NCBI GenBank assembly: GCA_013180625.2
Contig: SNVD02010473.1
Location: forward strand, 1,240,001-1,304,000
Direction of reading: 5' to 3'
From: Boswellia sacra
Lineage: Eukaryota > Streptophyta > Magnoliopsida > Sapindales > Burseraceae
DNA: 64,000 nt
Position numbers and translations under genes: made by a program. The notes under the pieces were generated by a model. The model searched no databases and was not told where the DNA came from. It was given only the letters and a program-made list of their open reading frames with translations. Each line of letters opens with the position of its first letter. The stretch's first letter is position 1. Of the stretch, positions 27,440 through 39,700 are shown piece by piece.

Positions 27440-28218
27440 TATGTTTAGCCGGACGGACTAATGATTTAGCCTATGAAGTACTATTTGGGCCGACAAACTT
27501 CACAAATTAGCAAGGTAATAAAAAAAAAAGTTAAATTTGATATTTTTAAAATAGTTCCTTGGATCTGATTTTTATTTTTTATTTTTTACTATTTTTGCAA
27601 GCTTTACATCTTCATAAAACTTTATGTCTCATGTTAGTGTCACATTACAACAAGTTTCTTACTAAGTATTATAAATTTTATTTTTCTTATATTACAAATC
27701 ATGTTCTATTCTACGTAAGTTCAATTATATTTGGACTTGACTCCAATGAAAACATCTATATACCATTGTTGACGGGGAACTTATGATAATATTATTTAGG
27801 GATAAGTACAAAAATAACTACAACCGAACCCTAAATTATTGATTGCTTAGTCCATCAATGACCCAGTGGCTCAGTCTGAGGGGCAAGTTTTTTTCAACCC
27901 GTACCGACCCATTGTTTAACTCGTAAGTTCCTTGATGGGCCGACGAACTTGACAAGTTAACAAATGAATTAAATTTAGTATTTTTAAAAAAGTTCCAGAA
28001 GTTTGGCTATTTCTTACTATTTTCGCAAACTTAATATATTCATAAAACTTTATGTTTCATGTTACTGTCACATTACAATAAGTTTTTTTTTACCAAGTAT
28101 TATATTTTTAAATTTCTTATATTACAGATCATGCTCTATTTTACTGTTAAGTTCAATTTAATTTGGACTTTCATCAATGACAACGCATATATGCAAATGT
28201 TACCGTAGACCTTATAAT
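27440..28218 (+). repeat. Degenerate tandem duplication, two copies of about 330 bp
   Basis: Copy 1 (about 27440-27795) and copy 2 (about 27880-28218) share a long colinear series of blocks. Each has GGGCCGACAAACTT or GGGCCGACGAACTT, then CATAAAACTTTATG, GTCACATTACAA, TTCTTATATTACA, CATGTTCTATT or CATGCTCTATT, and TTGGACTT. The offset is about 450 bp. Similarity looks like roughly three-quarters by eye. No coding content; probably an old transposon fragment. Confidence 0.6.
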
Positions 28219-28227
28219 ATTAAAACA

Positions 28228-28706
28228 GGAGAAAAAACATTGACACCATCAAGGTTTGGGCCAGATACAGCACTATCCCGTTGTTTGAAAAATGACATCC
28301 AACCCCCTTTTTAAAAAGAAGCGCTTAACATCATGGAATTGGCTTTGACTCAGACCATACATTAGATAATTAACATATTCAATATAAACCACTCCACCAA
28401 AGTGACAATAAACAACAAGGAGTTGACATTAAAACTAAAATGAAATCTTTTTTTATTTTAATTTTTTAAAATTAAAGTTAAAAGCAAACAATATGAAATT
28501 TAAGAGGTTAGAATTTTGAAATATCAATAAATAAACATGTAAATTTTAAATAATAATAAAATAAAAAATTTATTAAATGTGCCCGGTCTATAAAGTGCTT
28601 CTATATTAAAGTGGGGATTAGACGTCTCATCCGACCTCAGTTACTAAACAGAAAGAGTGGCGTTGTTATTTAGCCAAAACCTTGGGATTGATAGTGTTTT
28701 TTTCCT
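28228..28706. mobile_element. Mutator-type MITE, 479 bp, with perfect 9-bp target duplication
   Basis: The 9-bp direct repeat ATTAAAACA flanks the element at 28219-28227 and 28707-28715. Terminal inverted repeats of about 50 bp follow: the left end reads GGAGAAAAAACATTGACACC and the right end, read on the minus strand, AGGAAAAAAACACTATCAAT. Both continue into AAGGTTT or AAGGTTTTGG and a shared GGCCAGATA/GGCTAAATA block. A 9-bp duplication is the hallmark of Mutator-like elements. There is no transposase gene. It inserted directly after the tandem repeat at 27440-28218. Confidence 0.8.
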
Positions 28707-28719
28707 ATTAAAACAATGA

Positions 28720-30140
28720 TTTATAACATGTGCAAGTCTGTCATTGTATGTTATAAATAATATGTATGATCTATACTATTTTACAAGTGTAGTAAATAAT
28801 ACTATAATAAATTTCAACATTGTTATTATAAGGGTATAGAAAATAAAAATGTTTTAATATTATCATTATTATATAGCAGGACCCAAGTAGACCTTGGAGA
28901 AGAATAACATTTATTAATTGGGATTGCCCCAGACTTTGCAATTGCAAGCATGGAATGAAAGAACATATCACCTTTCCACTTCGTAATTAAATGATTTACA
29001 GCTTTTGACTTCCATTTTTTCTTGGTAATTAATTAATCAATTAATAGTAATTTTAAATCTTCCATTCAATGTATTAATCATTTTCCGCATTCATTATTGT
29101 TTTTCTTTAATGGGTTTGGCATAATCTATCCAAACAATTATGTACTTTATTACATTTCAATTGAAATTCTATTCGTATTTACCTTGGCGGAGTTGGAACT
29201 AGAAACTATAATATGAATATATACATACACACACATTTTGTTCCAAAATATACTTCTACTGGGCCAGGTATTATAATTTAAAATAATTACTTAACAGTAT
29301 TATGATCGTCTGTATACTTTTGCTATTATTTAAAATAAATTAACTCAATGCAATTGTTAAAACGAAACAATGTATATCTAAAATTCTTTTTTTAGTGCAA
29401 TAATTTTGTTAACATACGAATATATAAGTACAAATTAAATTTACAAATAAGATGTAATCTATATAAACTGATATAGTTAATTATTTGTAATGTCGACTCG
29501 TGTTTCGCTTCACTTGTTTGATTTATTTTTAATTTTATTAGTCCAATCAGTATATGCTATATTAATTTGTAACTTTTTATAGTCAGTTTATATCCATAAT
29601 TTATATGTTCAATATTACTATGAAATTTAAGCAACATCTTTTTATAGAATATTTACATTTCACATCCATGAAAGGAGGATGATGTGACAGGTAGAAGATT
29701 GTAGATGCGAAGCTTTATCTAAGATATTGTATTTATTAAGGAATTAAATCGTGGGATTTTTTTATTTCTTTAAAAAATATAAAAGAGTCTTAAATAATTA
29801 TATTATTAATAACTCAAAACTAAGCTAATTCTAACAATTATTTTTTATATTTTTATTTTTAAGCGGAATCGACATCAACCGCAATAATACAGATTTTCCA
29901 ATCAAGCTAGAATATAGACCCACGTTTTACACAAGCTAAGCAAGAATCATGCACACATATACCTCTCGCTTATGCATTTATTTATTTATTAAATTTTGTT
30001 CATGTTAAATGGAGTTGCTATTAAATATTTTCTGAGGTTAGAATGGCAATTTAATTAACCCTTTGTTATCTTAAAAAAAAATTATTAAAACGCCTTTTTT
30101 TAAATTTAGTATTAACCTCATTTGATAGTGAGAGGGGGCT
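28720..30140. other. AT-rich intergenic DNA, nothing recognised
   Basis: No gene or clear element seen. Confidence 0.4.
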
Positions 30141-30149
30141 TAAGTAATT

Positions 30150-30520
30150 TCTAAGACAATAGGGGGCTAAAGAGAAAGTGGGGTGCAAATGAGATTGGCC
30201 ATTAGTAATGCCAGGAGAGGCGTGCGTACACCCAGTGAAAGAGAGGGGCCTGTACAGAGGACACGTGTTCCACATTGGGACAAGTAAAGTGACACGTTTT
30301 GCACAAGTGAGTAAATAGTAGACGCGTATGATTCTATCTTTTAATCCACCAAAGACACGAACCGGCCTGACAGTGATCCAAGGTTGAAATTTTAATTTAA
30401 AAGGCTAACGGCCTTTTGACACGTGTGCACCCACAGTCCTTGGCGCGTACTATGCTGATCAATCACCGTGCATACCACAGCACCAGCTCAGGGTTTTTAC
30501 TCTTGTTGCCGTACTATACT
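30150..30520. promoter_or_regulatory. CpG-rich island with a cluster of ACGT (ABRE/G-box) motifs
   Basis: Within 370 bases there are CACGTG cores at 30262-30267 (GACACGTGTTC) and 30420-30425 (GACACGTGTGC), plus GACACGTTTT near 30290 and GACGCGTATG near 30322. In plants, closely spaced ACGT cores bind bZIP factors in abscisic-acid or stress-responsive promoters. No gene start is recognised within 2 kb on either side, so the target is unknown. Confidence 0.35.
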
Positions 30521-30529
30521 GATCCATGA

Positions 30530-32490
30530 AAGGGTTGACATTTCGTGGATCTAAAATTAGAAAAATGAAAACGAATTGAAACAGTGTATCTCCTTCTTTA
30601 AATTTATACATGTAGATCTATTTAAAAATAATTAATAAAAAAGAGAAAAAAAACAGTTGTTAAAAATAGAACAAAATTAAAGGGATCGTTTGTGAGATAG
30701 ATCATGTTTTTAAAAATTTAGATATTATATTATACCATAGTTTGGCATAATAGAATTTTTCTACTATCACGTACTAGATCGACAAAACAAGAGGCCTTCA
30801 AAGCTAAAAACTAACAAAGCCACAAATATCAAAATGTCGAGCGTAAGAAACAAATAGCAAATATATATACATTGATTTGTCAAATTTGATCATGTAATTG
30901 ACTAAATATTCTCTATAGCAATTATATACGGTTACCTAATGAAAAGACACTGTATTAGTTAAACATCTGCAAATTTGTTGATGAATTAAGTTTCTTTAAT
31001 TGATATGAAAATGGATATTTTGAAAAAAAAAAACTATAGTCAAATTAAAGCAATACTTAGATATAATTCATGAGAAATAGTATTAATTATTATTTTGTTA
31101 TAGTCTCATTGATTCTTTATATATGTTAAGCTTTACTTAAATGAACCTAAAAACTTATATTACAAAATATGTCAAAATTAACCATTTATGAAAGATAGGA
31201 AAGAAAAGAATTACGTGCAAGTTTATAATGGATTGTTGAATATGAGTCACCTTCTTGCATTTAATTTTTTATAATTAGCAAATTAAATTGGTAAAGGATG
31301 TGATTATTAGCAGGTTCAACAAACCTACCTATTCCAACTCTTCAATAACTCGATAACAGACTATTATTTACCATATAATAATGTATAATCATTTATTCAT
31401 TTATCAATAACTAATTAATCATATAATTTGATTTTGGTCTATTTATATAGTCATCTTTATATTAGTCAAATACCTTGATGTTGACTCATTCCAAATTTCC
31501 AATCATCGTCGGTATAAATTTTATTTCAACATATATTACATTGTGATATTTGCTAATCATTGTATGGTTATATGGTCATACTTTGTTTTATTTTGTCGTC
31601 AAAATTAGGAAAAAATTCATAATTTCAAAAAAAAAAAAAAAGAGAGGGTAGAATGGAGTTGTTTGGTCTTGAACTTTAAATAAACTCAAATGTACATAAA
31701 TGAATAGTCAACCTCCGCGTTTGCGATGGAGAAAAATGTCCGCGGTGTTGTAAGACACGAACAAGGGATAGCCAAGAGTCAAATGTCAACTATGCTTTAC
31801 CATATATATCCAAAACAAGAGCTAATTAATTTGATTTGCTGCCCAACAAACTTGGATTTCAATCCAAATTCAAGTTGACTATTTTCTTTTGGTGAAGAAG
31901 AAATAGTGAACAATTCAGCTTCAACATGCATTTATCAATAATTAATTAATTATCCTACCAAATCAATTAGCAAACTAATAAAAATGATAAGAAAAAAAAA
32001 TTAAAAAATTCTAATTGTTGAGAAAATTACGAAAGCAACATGTGATGCTGCTGGGATTTGTTGATTCATTCAAGTCAAAGTCGTCAATTTTGATATTCTA
32101 AATGTTAATGTCAAGCTTTTGCTTTAACACGTATTTCATTTGCTCTTACTCCTAAATGTGGAAGTACCAAATTTAGCAATCTTTGTACAATTGCTTAATC
32201 CTAAAATAGAACTTATTAATTACTTTGTCAATGATAAATAATACCTGTATTATTAAATTTTTGGTCAAAACTTAGATTTTTGTTTTTCATATTAAACAAC
32301 TACTTTTTCTATTACAATAATAATGTTACATCCACTAATAATTATTCTTCATGTAAACATAAGTTATATAAATTGGTTTTATGTTTACTGTTATTCAAGA
32401 AATGTATTTTAGTTATATTTCCCTTATTAGATTTACTAAAATCTCAAATAATCCTCCATTATTGGATTTTCAAAAGCACAAATAGTCTCA
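30530..32490. other. AT-rich intergenic DNA, nothing recognised
   Basis: A poly(A)-GAGAGG tract near 31626-31648 is the only simple repeat of note. No gene seen. Confidence 0.4.
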
Positions 32491-32503
32491 TAGGAATTTG
32501 AAG

Positions 32504-32713
32504 ACGCGAGAGGAAGAGATTGAACGCGATTGTAGAAAAAAAAACGCGAGAGGAAGAGATTCTAGGGTTTCAAAATTGTTTTCAAATAAAAAATAAGGGC
32601 ATCGACGTCGGCTGCCTTATCAGAGATACAAGTGTCATTGGGTTGATTTATGTGTGGCTGCTACTTAATGCTGTCTCAAATGAGATGCAGTAAATAACAC
32701 ATTTTTTTTAGTG
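32504..32713 (-). mobile_element. Possible fragment of a CACTA-like element
   Basis: The 18-base unit ACGCGAGAGGAAGAGATT occurs twice in direct orientation, at 32504-32521 and 32544-32561. The segment ends near 32713 with TTTTTTTTAGTG, which read on the minus strand starts CACTAAAAAAAATG, like the ends of CACTA transposons. The opposite end and a 3-bp target duplication were not found, so this is tentative. Confidence 0.25.
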
Positions 32714-33188
32714 ATGTAGAGAAGAAATTATATTTAAGTATTAGATTGTTTATTTGATTTTATAATTAAGGAAGTTCCATGAAACCTTTTTGTTTCAGTT
32801 GTGCATTCTTCACAAATCAAACATTGGCAGACTTGCAGTGTAGTGTTTTCTATGCTATAAAAATTACAAAATATAAAAAACGTTTATATGTGCATCTTTT
32901 AGCGTCTGATATGATTGAAGCAGAACAATAATGTAATGTTTTATTTTAGAATTTAATGTATTTGAAAAGTACTTGACCGAGTGATGTTTTCTAGAAAGCA
33001 CTTCTGGAGACCCGACTTCTTAACAGTTAAAAAAGAAACAATTATTTAGGTACTAAATTCATCCTTAGAAGTTCTTGTTTAAGATCACATGATTTGATTA
33101 TACAAAATAACCACCTTATAGGTTGAATTATAATGAATTCGATGAAATTTTATATCTGTTTCATATAAAAGTTATAAATACGAATACA

Positions 33189-33213
33189 AAACGTATGTAT
33201 GTGTGTGTGTGTG
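33189..33213. repeat. (GTAT)/(GT)n microsatellite
   Basis: ACGTATGTATGTG followed by an uninterrupted GT run. Confidence 0.85.
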
Positions 33214-33774
33214 TTTATATACATATATAACTTTATTATCAACAACTTTCAAATGCAACGATAAATAATACATCAATATACTGTAGTCAAATCCTAAACA
33301 GTTGAAATAGAGTCTACATTTCTGCAATATAAATATATCCACAATTAAAGAGCGGATTGGAATATTGAATGAAAATTGTCTCATCCTTCCTTGATATCAT
33401 ATGGTATCTAAGAATGAAGTTGGATGATGATTGATAAAATTGAGTTTTAACTTGGTTAGATCAAATTTCTCCTAGGGATATCTGAACCAAAAGTTCCAGC
33501 TGTGAAAGACAGTAAATACTGCAAAATACCTCCTGAATTCCCCCATTTAGCTCATCTTAATTCTTTACAAAAATAGAGTCCGAAGCAGACCCTTCTCTTT
33601 AACACCAGAAGTTAGTGAAAACTGTTGGAGAGTTTCACAGAGAATCTTATAGATCAGACATGCTATGTACCCTATGCACACTGGATGTGCTTATATGTAC
33701 CAAAAAGAGAGTTCCCTGATCAAAATGTATGCACTTATGCATATGCATAACACTAACGTGTGTTATAAGTAACC

Positions 33775-36700
33775 TCACAGTGACATGAGTATGCGCAGAT
33801 CATCTACACTGACCTCCTTCTGATCCTTTCCCTTCTTCCTAAATGCTTCCCTTGCCAGTTTCTTCTTCTTCTCCTGCAATTCTAATATCCTCTCTTCAAT
33901 GCTGTTTCGAGCAATTAGCCTCACAATTTTCACGTCTTCCTTCTGACCGATTCGATGCACCCTGTCCATAGCTTGTTCCTCAACTGCTGGGTTCCACCAA
34001 GGCTCCAGCAAGAAGACTCTAGATGCAGCTGTAAGATTGATACCTGCACCTGAGGCTTTAAGGCTTGCAAGCAAAACAGTTGGTCCACCAGATCCTGGAA
34101 CTCTAAATTCTTCAATTACTTCAGCTCTCTTTTTTGCATTCATTGAACCATCCAAGCGCAGAAACTTGAAACCAGCTTCTTTTAGTGGCTCTTCAAGTAA
34201 AATCAACATTTTACGGAATTGTGAGAATACAACTGATTTTGTATCCGGGTTTTGATCCCTTAAAGCAAGGAGGAGATTCAACAGAGAGGACACTTTTGAA
34301 GAGTTGACACTTCTTGAAGACGACTTTTCAGTGACAGCAGTGTCAGCAGATTCTGGAGGGGATGAGAACAAGTCTGATTTTGATAAAGGTCGGCGACAAA
34401 GGGGGCAGCAGGGTTTTGTGCGCTGTAGGGTTTTTAGGATGCAGGATCGGCAAAAGATATGCGCACATGATGTAATTATGATATCAGTTGGTGGAGAGAT
34501 GCAAATTGGACAGTCAAAATCTTCACCATCTTGTAGCACTGCAACCAGCTTTTTGAGCAAGTCTGGGTTGTTGGAGACATCTGCATGAAATCAAATAGAA
34601 ACCGTAAGTACACATGATCATATACCCTGTGGAAGATATGGTACCAGAGACAATTGCAATGGTATGATAAAATGACAATTTCCCACTAGAACTCTGAGAA
34701 GAGGGAGAAAAAAAATGCTATTAGATAATCCATTAAAAAACAGATCACATTAGGTGACCAGAGTGCATGAAATTTTATTTGCATGCACAGAAATCCCTCT
34801 ACTTTTTTCCGTATCCATCATGTTCTAAACTAAGGGTTATTTCAAGACTACAAGTAAGAAAACTTATGGCATACAACTATATTCTGACATTTTAAATAGG
34901 TTGCACTGAGGGATTTTAACCCTTGACTTTTTAGCTAAATTCAAGGAGCTTAACCACTCAAACCAAACCCTTGAGGTCCTGTAATGCATATAAGTATAAT
35001 TTCATGATAAATAAACTGGAAACCTTGTTAAGCACCCAAAATCACAACAAAATATGTTTTAAAAAAAAATCATTCAAACCACAGTTTATTATCAATGAAA
35101 TAACTAAAACATGAACCTAACGACTCCGTCATGCCTATAAAACCTTTGTTGTACAGTGCACAACTAATTATTGAAATTCTTGAAGCATGGTATTCATAAA
35201 TATTATTAAGAATCCTGAATTCCCCAAAAAAAGGGACCTCCAAATACAAACAATGATCTATGTTCACCAGTCCTAAGTCTTCTCCATGGTTGCTAATAAC
35301 ATGATTTGTCTAATTATTATATATATTTTTTTCTTGCAAGTAAATGCCATACTTCACACAACTACAAGCCAAAGAAATCATTGGTTACTGGATTTGCACA
35401 ACAAATCCCTTATAAAAATGATATCCACCAAGCTCCTAAGTTCCAGATCACCATTAGTGCTGGGGCAAAACACGTTTTTAACGGACAAAAGATCTTCCTC
35501 ACTGGAACCCACAACAAGACCACTAAAAGATGTTCTAGTTCATCTTATACCTCCTTTGCAACTAGAAAAAGGATCCTGAGGAAAGATAACATTATATTGT
35601 TATACACGCAAGCTCAATCAACCCACCCTATGAGCAACGTTTCAATTCTAAACTTCTGACCCCTTTCCACAGTTTGTATGACATTAACCCGAAGCATAGT
35701 TGCTGCATAACTAGCCAGTAATTTCTTTCCCGATTTGCTACAGGGAGGTCCAGTATGTAATTTCTTTCCCGATTTACTCAACCAAATTCTCAATCAGGAA
35801 ATTGATCATAAATGCTACAGGATTCCTTGCTTGGCCCAATCAATAAGGTAACATCTTAAAAGGTTATTGCTGAAAAAGCTAAGATAAACTTTAAAACAAT
35901 ACAAGCTCTACCAACTTCGATAAGTTCCCCCCTTCAGCAATAAAGATAGATGCCATCACCTTCAGAACCATATCGTGGGATATGGCATCAAAAAATAGTT
36001 ATTGTCACCTTCATTAAATCAACTAATAGATGTGCCATTGTAAATCAAATAATAGCCCATAGTTGTTAATAAACACTAATACTCAACTTCACATAGCAAC
36101 AATAAGGAATATGGCATGAATGTGAATTGCATAAAGGTTAGAATGATGCAGCTAATGGTGTATATTTCATGACGACTACCAATCAAAAGACACAAAATGA
36201 CAGTGGCAATGATTCTAAGGAAGAAAAGCGAGCCTTATGGCAACCAACTTATTTGAAATGTGCAAGCTTGCTCTTGAAGTGACTGTGATAGCATGGCTGC
36301 ATGGTGTAAAGAAATAAATAAGTAATATACTAACAAAATGTTAGCGTAAAGACAGAATAAAAGAAGACAATTAAGACCAACCATCTCAAGCAATCCTTTT
36401 AATAATAATAATTATATAAAAGAGCTAGTGTAGAGAAAGAAATTTGATTTTATTGAGAAAATAAATGAAACCTCAGTAGACCTGACTATGATCAAATTTC
36501 AAATGACAAATCCGAAGTTACTGAAACAGACTGGCTTGCTGGTAAAAGTAGATCTACACTGAAAAATGACTATAGCAAAATGTCATAAAGAAAAGTGCAA
36601 TAAATTTGAATTATTTTCTGATACCTTCTACACTGTTCAAAGGAAGCATTGATCTCAGATCCGATGGGCACAAAGCCAAGTTTGTACAGATCTGACGAAG

Positions 36701-39700
36701 TCGTAAAACTATACTAAGTACAGTTGAATAATTGTGCATCAGACTACCAGAACTTATATAGTCTTGAACAACTCCCTTGGCTATTCTTTCCAGCTCATCA
36801 TACAATTCACGTTCTTCCTCAGAAAGTTCAACATAACATGTCTCTACAGTTTTTGGGGGCAATCCAATCAAACCCTTGTCCTTTGTTCTCCTTAAAGAAA
36901 TGGTTGACATAAGAACCTGAGAAAACAATAAGTGGCATTTGGAGCACTTGGATAAGAAACAATGCAAGGCAAAGAAGTTTTCATGCTAATTAATAAAATT
37001 CAAAACAAAATATAAAAGGGGAGAGGAAAGGAGTAGAGAAGAAAAGAAAAAAAATGAAAAAAGAAAGCAAGAAAAATGAAAAAAAAAAAAGAGCGAAGAC
37101 CAATTGAAATTGATCACCACAATTTATTAAAATTTAATCAAATACCCAATGAGGCTACAATTCTTATTAAAACCCAGAGAGGCAGTGCCCACAAAGTTCT
37201 CCAGACCATGGCCTTTAAAATTGGTAAAAGAAATTTTCTCCATAATGCCTTAATGTATAGTTAGGGGGTAAAGGGGAGGGGAGTAATGTTACAATTTCCA
37301 AACAATATTCTTTAGCAAACTGAAGGATGGAAAAAAAATAATAAATAAAAAAACATCTAGTTAGGAGGGCTTTATGTAGCCTTCATATTTATTTATATCC
37401 ATTTGTGTATTTTCATCTGAGTGGCAGTGGTGGAGATACAAAAGGATCTCTGGCAAGGTGGAAGTGGTGATTAGTTCAAATATCATTATGTATGTAGGTT
37501 GCAGATATGTTAATTCTATGCTGGAAGTGGGGAAAATAGTGCATTAGAAAACTTGCTACTCTAAATGAGGCTTTGTCGGCAAAGTGGTTATGTTGTAATG
37601 AGGAAGACAGGAGATAGTTTAAGGAGACAGGTAGTGATAGAAAAATATGGGAAGGAGAGGCATAACTGGGTTTCTAGGAAACCTAGGCGTTCCTTCAGGG
37701 TAGCTTGTGGAAGGCCACTAGAGGAGGTTGGGTTTTGTTTACTAGATATTGTTTTTGACAAAGAAGATTGTAGAAGAGCTCATTTCCAGCAATGATATTT
37801 GATTGGGGATATTGCCTGACAATTTACATTTCCTGAATTGTTTCTTTTTGCTAAAAGTAAAGATCTGACAGTGCATATAGTTTGCTCGTCTGAAGGTAAC
37901 ACAAAATGGTAGCCAAGATTTATCTGCGTGATCCATAGCTGATGGCTTACACATCTTTCTTGGGAATCTTAAATTCAATTAAGGTTCTGAGTGTAAAAAA
38001 GAACAAATTTTGTCAAGGTTTACCAATGTAAAACAGTTCCAGAGTGTTTCCTTTGTATGATACTACAAGATGGTCAACACTGCCGGGGTTTTGTTTACTT
38101 AGAGAAGAATTGGAGGTTTTATGTGCCTTAAAAAGTGCCCTTTTCACTTGCAACATTGAGAAAATTTGAAGCTCAGTACTGCTATGGCGCCTAAGTTTGT
38201 GTAATTGGAGAGAATTAAGTAGTAGTTGGGCATTTTCAAGGGTTGAGCTTACCGCTCAAGGGCTGGACTTAGCACTTTTGACATATCCTATGAATCTTCT
38301 GGATACTATTTTCCTGAATTTATTAAATTTTTAGATAGCAATTTCTGCTCTCTTTCTTAAGTTTTCTCATGTATAATTCTTGTGTACTGGGATTGTGTCC
38401 CCTTTTGCACAAATGAATAGATATTTTACTTATAACAAAAGGAATTAAAAAAAAATGTCATTTGTTTTGCTTGACAGAGGAAATGAAGTGAACTCTCCAA
38501 AAGGGAGAGGCAGAAAAAGGGAGAAGCTAATGCTTCGAAACCTCATGGACAGGGAATCAAAGTCAATGGTCCTCACAACGAACCTGAGAAGCCTTAAGCA
38601 TAAAATTGGGGTATCAAAATAGAAAATCATTCAGCTTAGTCTTTACCAAAAAGAGAGAGAGAGAGAGAGAGAAACCAAGTCTGTAAAATCGAGTACTTGT
38701 AGAATGCTTAATTTACTGACACAGGAAGAAATCAATTTGTAGTATACACAGGGAACTGACAAACTAAGAATAATTTAACATTACCTGCAGACGTGAGAGC
38801 CCCTCCTTACTACCCTGAGCAAGTGGACGTTGTACTAATCTTTGCCAATAGCTCTTAATAGAAAATGGTTCAAATCGCAAAAAAGCCATCAATGAGAACA
38901 AATCAGATGAACCATTTTGGATAGGTGTACCTGTAACAACCCACCTCCTCTTGGCATTCAAATTAGTGACTGCCTGACTTTGTTGAGCATTCGCATTCTT
39001 AATCAAATGAGCCTCATCCAGAATAACTCGCCACCACTCAGCCTTCTTCACAGGGGAATCTGACCAAGAATCTTCAGTAGCAAGAGTACTATAAGTTGTC
39101 AAGACTAAATCATACTTCTTAAGCTCCTCAATGTCTCTTGTTCTATCCCCATAGTACATATATGTCTTTAACTTCCCAGGTACTGTGTGCTCTTCAAGCT
39201 GTGTTATCCAAGTCGAAAACACAGAAGGAGGGCACACAATCAAAGTCATCTTCTTATCTGAAACTCTAGAAGACTTATTCATCATGCTTACAGAGCTTCC
39301 TTCCACAGGACTATCCACATTAATATTCTGGGTTTTACACCTTTTGCCCCTTCCAGCACCTCTTTTACTCACTTTACCCCTCTTACGTTTTTTTGTACCC
39401 GACTCTTCACCATCCTCACCAATTTCCTCAACTTCATTTACATCTAAGCTATTAGCACCCACTGATTGGCTAACAACACCATTATATTGATCAAAAGCAA
39501 TCAAAGAAAGCAAAGTTAGAGTCTTACCCAACCCCATATCATCAGCAAGAATTCCGCCACGCAAAGGCTCTGGCCGAATATCAGTTTGATAATTTGTCAA
39601 CACATTGACAAATTTTCCACCTTTCTCCTCCCAAAAAGGCGGCAACTCTTCAGAATTCTCCCTATGAACCAACCACCCCAACCCCTCCTTCTGGTGAACA

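Noticed and set aside
32280..32501. A 73-codon plus-strand frame
   Set aside because: Asn/Tyr/Phe-rich translation of AT-rich DNA without homologues I recognise.
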